NCBI GenBank assembly: GCA_032358165.1
Contig: JAALGY010000033.1
Span: 1,860,001-1,924,000, forward strand
Source of the DNA: Diplosphaera chodatii
Lineage: Eukaryota; Chlorophyta; Trebouxiophyceae; Prasiolales; Stichococcaceae
Length of the DNA: 64,000 bases
Reading direction: 5' to 3'
How positions within the stretch are numbered: the stretch's first letter is position 1; every line of letters starts with the position of its first letter. The translations under genes were made by a program, and so were the position numbers. Under the pieces are notes generated by a model. That model made no database searches. It worked only from the letters and a program-made list of their open reading frames with translations, and was not told where the DNA came from. Of this stretch, positions 15,739 through 27,297 are shown piece after piece.

Positions 15739-18700
15739 CTAGCTTTTGGTCCTGCGCCGCACTTCATACATGATGCTGGGCACTGTCACAGCATCCCGCG
15801 CCAGCATAGCACCCTCCGGCCCGGCACGTTTCACCAGCTCCAGCGCTGTAGAGTAGTACCTGCGGTCCACGTAGACACACGTTGTGCACTGCATGTTGCT
15901 AGCTTGGTTCACAGCCCACATTTGCAAGTCAGGACGACATTGCAGGGTCCCACGCAAGGCAACGAAAATGTCATCGCCGTGCTCACCCCATGAGCTGCGA
16001 CATTGCTGCGTTTGCCACCTCCTTGCCGCACGGACTCTTGTTGAAGTCCTTCAGCACCTCCCTGCAGGCGTTATGCAGTGAATGTGTCCTGCCGATGACT
16101 TGACACCCTACATATGTGCTCGTCCGCCCAGATGCATGCGATGACACATGACGCACACGCTGTCAGGCACCTGTGCAAGGCTTCCAGAGCCGAGGTCCAT
16201 CGTGCAGCAAAGTCTTTGATGACTGGTGCGGCCTCCTTTGGGCCAAAGCCCTCAGGTGCCTGGCCCTCTGGCAGCCCCTGCAGACCCAGCTAGCGTACTG
16301 ACCGACTTCGATGCTGTGCAGGCCGGGAACAGCAAGCACGCGCTGAGGTGCTGGGTGAGCAGCATTGACGGCGTGAAGGATGCCTTGCCTGCGCCTTCCG
16401 CGCATGCTCTGCCTTCTGCACATGGTTGAGCAGCAGCTGGAAGTGACCGCTGAGCACTTCCTCCACGTACATCCCCATGCACGACGACAGCTGGTCCTGC
16501 ATTGTCCGTAGCACAGTGTCAGCCTTCGCACAGCGCAGATGCATATGGCAAACCTGCACTAGACTTCCTCGGCACATATGAGCAGTTTTAACCTTCCTGT
16601 GCGCAATGCGCTGCATCCCACATACACGGTGCCTCATACCTCAAACTCCTTAAGCGTGTCAATGCCCAGGGCGCCGAGAGCGCCAGCCACAGCATGCAGG
16701 TGGCCTGCCGTCCCCTCCGCAACCGGCACATCTGCGCTGGGCCTGCCGCCCCGCTGCGCAGCCTCCCTCAGCGTCTGCAGGGCACACCCCATGTGAGACA
16801 TGCCAGCAGGCTGCCTGCTTGGGCGAGACCGCTACCGTTGCCACCTGCAGATTGCGTGCAACGAACCTGCCGCCAGACGTGATACACAGCATCGCAGCAA
16901 AACGCACAGGCAAGCGCACCATGCAGACATGGTGGAAGTTGACGACCAGGAAGGTGGTGCCCAGCTTTTTATGCTGTAGCAAGCGTGACAGCTTTATGAG
17001 CAAGTCCATTGTCTGGTAGCGCATCCGCCCGATGTTGTGGTCCAGCTGCCCATCCTACAGCACACAGCCTGCTGGTTTGGGACATTTCATCGCTGCCATG
17101 TTGTTGTCATCCATCATGCTGTGCTTCAGGAATAAGGGGCCTGCATCACAGACCCACCAGCTTGATGCAAACACTGACCTGATAGTCAGCGTTCAGCAGC
17201 AGAAGCGAGGCGGTGAGCTGCGCATAGCGTGCTGTGACTGGGTGCACGTCCAGTTTGGAGCTGGGTGCTGTTGCCGTGAAGGCTTTAAGGCTGGTCAGCT
17301 GTACATCGAACAATGACTGCAGAGCAGAAAGGCGAACGTGTTAATGGAAGTTGTAAAACAGAGCAGCCATCTGGACTCACGTGCTGGGTGCGTTAGCACT
17401 GCAAAGAGGCGTTCTTGCAGCAGGCAGCAAGTGGGACCTTGAAGCGCGGCCAAAGCTGCAGGTTGACGCGGTCAAGATAGTCGTCAAGGCAGGGGATGCG
17501 GCGCTTGTTCATCAGCAGCCGATGCTGGTAGTTGATGCGAATCATCAGCAGCAGCCCGACCATATCGTACGTTTCCTGTGCAGTTCAGCATTGCAGTCGA
17601 AAGTTAATGAGGCAGGACCTATCGGGAGCTGTAAGCGTGCATGAGCTGGTGTGTACAGCAAGCAATCTGCACCGGTGACAGGCAAATGCACAGACCTGAA
17701 CAGTGGCTGATAAGTGAGCCTCAACGGCGGAAAGTGTCGGCCCAAACAGCTCGTGGAACACCGCATCCTCGCCGAAGAAGTCAGCGCAGAACAGGTACTC
17801 GCTGGTTGCTGTGTCCATGAGCAGCTTGTTGACGCTGCGGAACAGCACCTGCACGGCGTGCCTCTTGATGTAGGCCTTCCTGATAACCCGATGTAGTTGA
17901 TGTCAGTGTGCGCAACCAGGGGCGGCCTGTCCAAGTGTGCGGGACATGCACAGACGGCCACCTCGCTGGGGAACTTTTTGCCTTCTGCCTGCACAACGTG
18001 GGGTATGAGCGCGGCGCCCTCCAGGTGCAGGAGGATGTTGCCGCGCTCCCCCAGCGAAAACACCTGCTGCCGGCGGAACAGTGTGAAAGCAGCTCACATG
18101 AAGCAGGCGCGTCGGCAAGCAACCGACACCCATCACAGGAGCCTCAGCGATGATCATCAGTGCACACCATGGTGCCCACCTCGGCACGTGTATCATTCGC
18201 AGCCTTGCCGAACAGAGACATGACACCCTCCCTGGGTGCCTCGGCTGCACCCACCACATCTCCTTGCGTTGGTCCCGGCTCCTGCACAGCAAATGCTTTG
18301 TGCCTGAACACTCACCGCATGAATGCCAGACGTCTCAACTGTGCTCAGCCACTGCCTCGGACTGACCTTGCATGAAGCAGCAAAACTGGGAGCCCACCTT
18401 CAGGCCATCGAGGGCCTGCAGGTACGCTCTGAAGTGCGATGATAGAACACGGGATAGCGTGTCGATGTATGCGCTCCGCACCTGCAGCAGCCAGCAGGCC
18501 ATGTCTGCACTGCGGACCAGCAGCACATCATCACCCCTTACCATTCGTTTGCAACGACAAACGGCCGTACTGCAAGCCCGTGGCACACAGGATACAAGCG
18601 ACCCCCACTTGCAGTCAGTCACCTCGCCAAAGACCTCGGGCCCGTGCTTGCGCAGGAAGGTGACCAGGTACCGGAAGCGCAGCAGCATGTTCTGCTGCAG

Positions 18701-20358
18701 GATCTGGATGTTGGTCTTGGGCTTGCGCAGGGCGTAGATGCGGGACATGAGGTACTCCCGCGCCTTGGCCACCGCCTTGGCCCGCAGCCGCTCCAGCTCC
18801 GGTTGCACATCGGAGTGCGCCGCCGACGACTGCGGGCGCGACACACACGCGTCAGCTGTACAGCGCGTGAAGCGCTGCGGGCCTGACTGCTGCACGTCTT
18901 CATTCACAGTTTCCTCGTGCATGCCTGATGCTCCGCCTTGACGCGGGTCTTCGGGCTGACTGCAGAAAGGCAAGCTAGCAAAAAGGCATTGGTGCACCAC
19001 AGTGGCTCTAGCCACTCCCATATCTGGCTGCATGTCTCACAGATCGTAAACACCTTTCGTTTTACAGCTAGTGCGCTGGTGCGCCAGCCCTGCCATGTGA
19101 TTGAGATGAGCAAGGGCACCTGCACGAGCTTGGACTGCCGAACAAATTCCAGCTTGTTGTGCAGCTCCTCCAGGTGGGCCATCCACTCCTCATTCACGCT
19201 GCCCTGCACGATCCCGTGGATGAGCGGGCCCGGGATGACGATGTTGTCTATGAAGTTGGCCAGCCGCCCCTGCAGAGGCACTTGAGAATCTTGTCAAGTG
19301 TCCTTGGAGCCAAATGGGCAGCGCAGGCAGCATGTTGGTGATCTGGCAGGACGGCCGCCCGCGAAGGTCATCAATGAGATGCACCAGCTTGGCCCTGCAA
19401 CTGCAGCCGCACCCCACCTGTGCCGCCTTGCGATTGTTCAGCTGCAACGACAGCGCAGCAGACTGCTGCTGCAAGCCTCGGATCTCTGCGCTGATGGAAC
19501 CCAGCCCCTCCTGCAATGCAGAAGCCAGTGAACAAGGTCATCAGCTCGCAAGGATGCACACATTCTGCCATGTTTGCCATGGCCGCTGGAAGTGGTTGCA
19601 TGCACCACCAGCAGGCGGAAGCCTCGCAGGTAGCGCCGTGTACCTGGAAGCCACCCAGCATCGACTCCATGCCCGCCAAGATGCTGTCGCATGCGCTGAT
19701 CTGCGGCACCACACCTGCTGGTTGCAGCTGACTGGGAGGCATGAAGCGCAAGACATGCAAGCGCCATGCGCACGCTTCTGGTAGGAACCCTGCCGAGGAA
19801 GACTGGTTCGCACCTCCTTGTGCAGCTCAACGAGGTTATCACTTTCCCCGATATAATCCTGGATCGCCTCCATCTCAGCCGCACGCAGCTTCTCCTCATA
19901 TTGGTTGCGATACTGCTTTGGGTCGCACCCCTATTCGACAGCAGCAGCTCAAATGAGCTGCAGCCGAATTTTGATGCAAACAGTTCATGTTCTGCTGGGC
20001 TGCTACGTCTGCTGGGCTGCAGAACTGGCTGACGTCGTCCCGAAAGCATGATCAGGGCAGGCACGCCCTGCACCTGGTCAAGGATGGCACGCACGACCTC
20101 ATGGTCAGCAAACTTGTCAAGCTGCTCGTCCAGGCCGTCCAGGCTGACGTCGCTGCTAGTGATGTCAAGCTGACCCAGATCCAGATCACCCGAGCCGTGT
20201 GACTGCGCTTGGGCAGGCTCCGAGGGTGCGTCAGACTGTGCTGTTGCAGTGCGGTGATGCGCTGCCTGCTGCTCCGCCTCGGCCTTCAGGAGGTCACACA
20301 GCGCCGTGGACATCTGCGGACCGCCATCGTCCGTGGCGGCGGACTCCACTGCGGCCAT
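15739..20358 (-). CDS. VPS52: VPS52, subunit of GARP/EARP tethering complexes
   Basis: VPS52 helps tether endosome-derived vesicles at the trans-Golgi; the Arabidopsis homologue POK is needed for pollen tube growth. Eighteen exons, all phases consistent, 782 aa: 20358-20074, 19930-19814, 19700-19644, 19510-19418, 19269-19120, 18829-18623, 18481-18398, 18281-18180, 18066-17962, 17875-17696, 17575-17438, 17316-17179, 17054-16920, 16774-16640, 16496-16389, 16289-16171, 16061-15987, 15859-15739. Blocks: EMEAIQDYIGESDNLVELH, ACDSILAGMESMLGGFQ, LINK-type segment VNEEWMAHLEELHNKLEFV, ALRKPKTNIQILQQNML, AYIDTLSRVLSSHFRAYLQA, LFRSVNKLLMDTATSEYLF, DGQLDHNIGRMR, and the C-terminal VPSIMYEVRR. The acidic N-terminus is longer than in plants. 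Intron 16388-16290 uses a GC donor (CAG|GCAAGG). The 17875 acceptor is weaker than the rest. Confidence 0.94.
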
Positions 20359-20989
20359 GGCGACGCTCCGACACGAGTCAGTCAACAGCTTGCATCATCT
20401 TGCATCATCAATGGTGGACTACATGTCCGCAGGCGCCCCAGTCGGGCTCATCATGACGATACTATGACGACATCATGAAGAGCTGCTGCAAGCACTGCGT
20501 AGAAAAGACCGTTTCGAGTGGCTGATCGAGCTGGCATACAGGTGCACATGCCGAGGACGATGTGGTCCGCTCACTCTCTACACTTCGGATGATCGGCAGG
20601 AGAACTACGCAACATGCAGGTAGTTTGTCCGGGTGTGCGACCTTGAACCTGCCAACTGCACATGCAACTCAATGCTGCTGCAGCCTGCTGACTAATCCTG
20701 CTGCCTGGGGTGGATGGCAATGCCAACTTCGTTGACATGCCCAGTGTGTCAGTTGTCTGAATATTGAAAGAGCGGAACCAAGCCGTACACAACAGTGTGA
20801 GCTTTTGCGATCAGTCCATGCTGCTCAACCGGTGCGGATCAAATTCAATTTCGCATGCTCCCGGGTGCACAATGTGCAAACCGCACGTGCTTGAGTCGCT
20901 GAGCAGTTCATAGTGTGATAAGGGGGCGCAGTTTGCCCAGCGCGATGCCGGAGCATGCTGACCAAGGGTGACTGTGGGCACCGGCACGC
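20359..20989. other. Divergent promoter region VPS52 / SLD5
   Basis: Between two head-to-head starts. It must contain both promoters. There are scattered ATGs but no frame with coding character, and no recognisable motif or repeat. Confidence 0.5.
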
Positions 20990-22365
20990 ATGGACTCGCA
21001 GCTTGACACACAAGAAGAGGAAGTACCCCCGTTGACTGCGAACCAACTGGGAGGATATCAAGTAGCTTCTGAAGCTTCTGCGCTCAAGCAGGTGAACTGA
21101 CAGTTCTGTGGGTGCACCCGCCGGTCCGTGGTGCCTGCGGGAGTGCTGCAGGGGGCCCCAACCCGCTCCACGTTGGCACGGCGTGCAGGCGTTGATCGAC
21201 GAGAAGAGCGCGCCAGAGTTGTTGCAGCACAGGACGGATCTCCTGCAGAGCATCGAGCAGCGGCTAGCAGAGCAGGTGGGACTTGGTCAGGGAGTGACAT
21301 GCATGCAGCGGACTCTGCATATAGGTGACCATGTAGGGGAACGCATAACGGTGTTGGTAGTTCCTGAGAGTTTGGCCTGCGTGGCGCACACAGGAGCAAC
21401 TGCTGGCGGGTTGGGAGGGGCAGCCGGACAAGGCGTTTGCTGCGTCCATCATCCAGTATGACCTGCACAGAGGTGAGTTAACGCCTGCTGCACCGGCCAC
21501 GAGCTGGCTTCCACAGAGCCTCTGCTCGGAGGCTTGTGGCCGTCCGCAGACACTCTCCAACCTGCTCTACCACTGGAGCTATATTCCGGCGGTAACGATC
21601 AGCCTGGTGCAAGCCTGCAGTGCGGTACCTGCTGCGGAGCTACCTGCGCACACGCCTGCGGAAACTGGAGATGCATGTCATGGCAGTACTGGATGACGAG
21701 GAGGCATCAGAGCGGCTGTCGGAGAAGGAGCAGGCGTACGCTGGGCAGTACCTGCGCCTGTTTGCTGGGCACATGAACGCCTCCCTTATGGAGCATCTCC
21801 CAGAGTGAGTGGCCATGCGAAGTATGCTGTCATGCAGCCGGGCCTGCAGACCATGTGGCACCTTGGATCCTGGTCCCCTCTAGGCACGTGCCGCATTCCA
21901 TCAGTCAGTTGCGACGCCTTGTCATGTTTGGGGACTGCGGCGTTTAGCGCCTGCGTCAGATGTGCTGCTTGTTGCTTCAAGGAACTTCCGGGACCTGGTC
22001 AAACAGTCATCGGCCAGCGATGGCAAAGACATGGTGGAGAGCCCAGCGATGGATAAGCACGTCTTTTGCCGGGTGCTGGAGGACTGCGGCCATGTCGAGC
22101 TGGACGACCAGGGGTGCGCACTGCGATGCTTGTCCAGATGCTCGAGTCCACGCAGTGTGGCATGCGCTTGCAGCCCTACGGCCCTGCTGTCTGTGGAATG
22201 CCGTCCACTAACATGATGCCGCTCTTTTGCTTTCACTATGGGAGCTGCAACGGAGATGTGCTTGGCTGCAGGTCGACACAGGAGTTCAATCAGGGGGACG
22301 TGTATGTGGTGCGGTACCGCGTCATCCGAGGGCTGGTAGCTGACAACGTCGTGCAGCTTGTGTGA
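20990..22365 (+). CDS. SLD5: GINS complex subunit SLD5
   Basis: SLD5, with PSF1-3, forms GINS, the part of the CMG replicative helicase needed for DNA replication initiation and elongation. Exons 20990-21091, 21189-21275, 21394-21472, 21621-21804, 21982-22113 and 22272-22365 join in phase to 225 aa, almost the human length (223). Blocks: ALIDEKSAPELLQHRTDLL, matching the helix-rich A domain; VRYLLRSYLRTRLRKLE, the family hallmark; YLRLFAGHMNASLMEHLPE; a variable linker; then the small B domain with DKHVFCRVLEDCGHVELDD and a C-terminus ending in VVQLV like other SLD5 proteins. The start MDSQLDTQEEE is acidic as in human SLD5. The first donor could instead be at 21062, which would drop ten residues. 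Confidence 0.94.
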
Positions 22366-22528
22366 CAGTATCTCCCCTGCTCTGGACACGATGCCAAGCC
22401 AACTTGTGGTTTATGCTTCTAGGTTCCAGAGTCTCTGTTGCAATAACAGACATGTGCAAATAGGCAAAACATCAAATCAAGCACCACTTGGCAAAACTGC
22501 CGAATGTTCAACTCCGGGCTGCAATCTG

Positions 22529-25500
22529 TCAGGCTGACAGCAATGCTTCCTTTCTTGCGCGGTATGGGGACATGCGATGCCGTGGTCGGCTGCGTGGCAG
22601 CAAGCACAGGAACAGCAGCACGGTAGCGCACCAAAGTACCAGGCCTGCATATTCACCACCGTTTGCTCAATTGTATGAAATCTCACATATAGTTTCACAC
22701 ACACTTGCGTGCACAGAGTGCAACATCAGAAAATCTTGCCAGCCTCACCAATCCCGCCCAGCTTCGCCAGGAAGCTGGCGCTGGTGGCTGCCTGAGCTGC
22801 TGGGGCGTGCACCTGCAAGTAGTGCAGTCTGTGTCATGCAACACCGACCCATGATGCGCAGCGGGCAGACTGCACTGTCTCAAGGAGCCGAGGGTTTGTG
22901 GCAAGCTGACCAGCTTGAACAGCCAGGTGCATTGCGCTCACTGTGCGCTCCCGCAGGCGCCGCGACACAGAGTCGCTGCCGCCCTCGATGCCGTCCGCGC
23001 CCAGCCGCAGCCCCGACTCGGCGCCCTGCTGGCGCTGCTGCTCCTGGAGTGACCGGCTGTCTGCGTTGCCACCGCCACCGGCGCCGCCGCCGCCGTTGCC
23101 AGGGCTGCTGTCAGCGCTGGCCGCCTTGTAGGGCTTGCCCACTCTTGCAGCCTTCAGGCACTCCTTCACCTGCAGGCAGCAGGAAAGCTCAGAAATGCCT
23201 CATACCGCACAGAGGGAGGACACACTTGCTCTCTGTAGTGCAGGTCCAACCCAACATCCATGCGGTCTGCACATGCGCACTGCTCATCAGCGCACCTGCA
23301 CCATTGACAGCCGGGCATTGGAGGTGCACGCCAGCGACAGACGGTCCCGCTCAGCCTGTTGCGGGTTCGCCTCCTGTCAGAAATGTGTGTGAGCAGCCTT
23401 GAAGTATCGGTGTCAAGACAGCATACCGTACAGCACGGTGTCAGGGCGTGCGCCGAGCCCCAACCCTAGAACTCGAGCAGCGACAAGGCATGTGGACGCT
23501 ATGAGTGCGCACCCCGCGCTTGTTCCGCTTGTGCAGTGCGTGTGCGCGGGCCACCTTCTTGGGCGCAGCGTCCAGCTTCTCCTGCAGTGGCACCAAGGTG
23601 GTTCACACTGCATCATCGTACCACAAGAGGCGCTGCTACATTGATACGGTAGTTGGGAAAGCGATGCGCAACAGCTGCGGACCGTCAGTGCAGGAGACTT
23701 GACGCCAGTGGTTTCGCCGGAGGCCTTGTCGGGAGCGGCCTCCTTGGACCCATCTGCTTTCACCTCCTGGCCAGCTTTGGTTCCTGCTGCCCTGCTGTCT
23801 GTCTTGGCTTCCATCTTGGGAGCGCCATCCGTGCTGCCCTTGGCCCTGCCTATGGCCCGTCCCTGCAGTGCATCATGGCAGGATCAGGTCTTTGTGCAGC
23901 CACGGTTCAGAGTGGGGACACGTGGCTGTGCCAGGGCTATGAAAACTGGCTAGCAGACGATGCATGGCGGTGTCCTTTGTCACCTTGCCGGCATTGCTCT
24001 GGTCTGCACACTGATGGCAGGAACGATGGCAATGCACCGACATGAATGACCTGGGTCAGGGAGTAGACATGTCAGCTTATACGACGTCAATGTGTCAATG
24101 AGCATGCGAGCTGCCATGCATGAGTGTGCCCATTGACGTCTCATTGAAGTACATGTCGGACATTGCAAAGCCTGTACAGGCTTACAGACATGTGGCTTTG
24201 CCGGATGTGCCAGACTACAGGGCAATTGCTTACGGGTTGCTGCCGCATTCGCCAGCCTCGGCCCACTCGGGGCACCTCTTGTCCAAGTCTGCGCACCGCA
24301 TCCCAGCCTGCAAACTCTTCAGTGCTGCGCCCAGCTCTGCCGCATCCTTCTCCACCTGCGAACAGTGGCACATTCCTGAACACCCATCTCGCTCCGCACT
24401 GGTTCCTCATTGTTCCAGCTGCTGTGAAAACAGTGCAGGAACACTTGTTGGGTCATCAACAAGTGTGTGCCTCCCTCAACGGCATCTGCCGTCTTGCAAC
24501 CATGTACGTCGTCATGCCCACAATTGGCGTGCAAGTACAGGCAGGTCGTTACATGCAATGCCATCTCGCATCCCCCATCCAAGCTGTTGGCTTCAGCCAC
24601 GGCACAAGTGAGATGCAATGGTCCCACCTTGCCGCACTCCCTGTCCAGCTCCTCTGATTTGGGGCAGTGCTTCCGGTGGTGGTCGCACATTGCCTCGTTC
24701 AGCGTCAGTGGCACCTCGATGCTCAGAAGGTCCTTCAGCAGTTCCAGGCCCTGCGACGATCCGGCGGCATATCAACAGCACGCTTTCCTGCTGTTAGCGA
24801 TGCTTGCAGCTTGCAAGTACGACAACGAGCATCCAAAAAACCATGTGCAAAGCCTGGACGCATTGCAAGCTGCCGGCGCAAACAGGTGAGCAACACTTCT
24901 TACAGAGCAGGACGGGATTGGTCATGCAAGACCCGCACATGTGTCTTGAACTCGGAGGCAGTGGGCGGGTGGGGGAACAGGCCACCCTTCTTCTCGGTGT
25001 GCTCCCCCTCCAGGTCCCACGGCGGACAGTTGGTCGCCTCGAACTGGTAGTGCCGATGCTGCAGGTGCACATGCCCAACACGTGTTGATGTGATTTGCCA
25101 AGGCGCCATTCGGTGTCAGCATCGCAAGCTGTGGGAGGGGTTAGACTGCAGTGTCACAGCCCGCACCTTGTCGAAATCATACTTCCGGCCACCAACCTCA
25201 ATCTCCCACAGCAAGCCGTAGTGCAGCACCTTTGGCGGCTCTGCATGCCAACCACAAGCTTTCACACGACTGCTGTCGGACCATGAAGGGTGGCTCACTT
25301 GACTTGAACTTAGATGCGTGACATGCTGCAGCACAATTGTTGGTTGCAACATGCTGCACCTATGGGCTGGTACCCAGGGTAGATCATGGCAGTGGTGTGG
25401 TATCTGTGCCATACATTCGCCTTAGCAGCTCCAAAGGAGTAGCCATACATCTCTGAGATCCAGGGCTTGTCTCCAGGGTGCGTCGAATACACATCGCCTG

Positions 25501-26834
25501 TCAGGTTCCATGCCTGCAGTTGAAGAGCACAGCACATAGGATCGCTGCCAATGCGCAGCCGCACATCTGGCAAGCTTTCAACAGTGCACTGCAAGGACGC
25601 TGCAGATGCATGGCACAGCATCACTCACATCAGGATCGAAGCGGACGTCCTCAGAATACTTCAGCCAGAGCGGCGCCATGCGCTTCAAATCCGTCTTGTG
25701 CATCAGGATGAAGCCGCCGACCTGCAGGCAGCTCCTCATCAAATGCTGAATGAGAAATGCCCAGGCACTGCAGGTTGCCAACACACTGTCTCCAACGCCA
25801 TTGTGCATCGAGATGTGCACGATCACTTGACACGAATGAGCACCTGGTCGCCGCGGCGTCCCTTGGGACCGGCAAGCGTGTCCTCCCGCGGCGGCACCTC
25901 CGGCACATGCTTCATCGCCAGCGCATTGTTGACACCCTGCACCCCGCAAAGATTGCAGCTGGTATGCCAAGTCCGTCACGATGCAGAGGCCAGAATGCGT
26001 GGCAACCTGTGGTGGCACATTGGATGCTGTGTAGGGTGGGACAGTGGTGTTTCTTGGAGTGACTGAGCTGAAGACATGCACTCCCGGCAACATCATCATT
26101 GCCACACCACTGACACCAGCCAGGGCTGTGTGCCAGGCGCGATACAGTGCCAGGCCGTGCACCTTGAGATAGCCGTAGTAGGCAGAGATCGCGGTGCCTT
26201 CCTTGGCGCCCAGATCCTCCGGGATGAAAGGAGCGCGCATGATCATGTCAGCATCCAGGATCAGCACAAACTCCTCCTCAATGTCATTGTGCGCCAGCCA
26301 GTCGATGACTGCCTCTGGCTTGTTGTATGCCGAGTACACGTCGCCGTTGTGCGGGTTGCGTGTGTATGATGGCGCCTGCGGCAATGCACTGCATGTTGCT
26401 TGCTGCGGCATGTTCCTCAGAGTGATGGGCATGGCAGTATATCACGGTGAGACTGTGATGCTGCAGCGGACGACTCGAAACCCTTCAGCGCACCCTGTGA
26501 GTGGGGACCAGGTCCTTGTCGGGGAACGCCGCCCACTGCTCGTCGGTGCAGCTCATGAGCCGTGTGATCTTGCCTGGCTGCCCCGACTTGCGGTGGCTAT
26601 ACACCATGCCTGCAGGCCGCCAGTGACAGCAGGGTCAGGCTGGGCGTGGAATGTGTTTGTGTGTAAGGGCGTGAATGCCAGCTCCCACCCACCCAGAGCT
26701 TGCCACACGAAGTAGGTGCCGCATTCCGTGGTGAACACCGTGTGCACATTGCCCAGCACTGCGAGGGGCGCGGCCGTCAGGGCACAGATCACAGCGAGCG
26801 TCCACCAGGCTGCGCTGTGTGGCGCAGGCATCAT
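22529..26834 (-). CDS. SERGT1: Peptidyl-serine alpha-galactosyltransferase with ShK-like knot
   Basis: This type II/Golgi-route enzyme adds galactose to serines of extensins and other hydroxyproline-rich glycoproteins (SGT1 of Chlamydomonas, SERGT1 of Arabidopsis). Seventeen exons, all phases consistent, 683 aa: 26834-26693, 26609-26494, 26375-26163, 25936-25844, 25721-25629, 25513-25360, 25240-25167, 25058-24939, 24750-24628, 24355-24234, 24050-23984, 23862-23683, 23581-23513, 23373-23296, 23169-22942, 22812-22749, 22644-22529. A signal peptide at residues 1-25 is followed by VHTVFTTECGTYFVWQ; the catalytic region has the acidic LILDADMIM motif, VGGFILMHKTDLKRM and PWISEMYGYSFGAA. Residues around 390-440 form a Cys-rich ShK-like motif (CPEWAEAGECGSNP then FMSVHCHRSCHQC) split by an intron. 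A Lys/Ala-rich stalk leads to a C-terminal helix (LVLWCATVLLFLCLL) followed by basic residues, a tail membrane anchor as in the plant enzyme. The exon 12 donor could alternatively be at 23704. Confidence 0.93.
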
Positions 26835-27297
26835 GCGCTTGCTGCAGAGGTGGTGCCTAGCTGGCTTCAGCTGATCTCAGCCTTGACATGCTGTGCTGTT
26901 GGACTCCGAGGTGCAATGCACTCTTCAGCTCAAGCAGACCTCGTGACACCAGCCCATGAACGGGACGGCACACAAAGACGCTCAAGGCGCTGAATCACGG
27001 TGTACCGTCTGCCTACACATGCTCAGCATGTGAAGAGCGTTGTAATCACCATGCGACAACACTCAGCTATGCTCAATACCAGCAGCAGGTGATCGGTATG
27101 CCGCAAGCAAGCATGCACATGCAGTACAAAAGGAAAACCAGGCAGTCAAAGCCAACAGAGCTTGAAAATTCTTGCCGAGACCTTCCTGGCACGTGATACA
27201 GCTGGCACCCGTATTCGCTGCACTCGTGCACTGCGCACAGGCCGAGCACTTCTATACCGGGGTGCCTGTCTCTCTAGTTACATGCATGGACGCTGGT
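26835..27297. other. Intergenic region upstream of SERGT1
   Basis: Between the SERGT1 start and the 3' end of the ALS-like gene; it should carry the SERGT1 promoter and the ALS-like 3' UTR. No conserved coding block seen. Confidence 0.5.
27278..27282 (-). terminator. Putative polyadenylation signal TGTAA (ALS-like gene)
   Basis: TGTAA on the minus strand starting 16 bases after the stop codon of the ALS-like gene. Very close to the stop, so it may not be the site actually used. Confidence 0.35.

Noticed and set aside
19438..20385. Unspliced 315-codon minus frame as one exon of VPS52
   Set aside because: VPS52 conserved blocks require splicing at 20074, 19930 and 19814; the read-through frame loses them.
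22488..23402. Long plus-strand open frame (304 codons)
   Set aside because: It is antisense to the last SERGT1 exons; its length comes from GC-rich codon bias on the coding strand.
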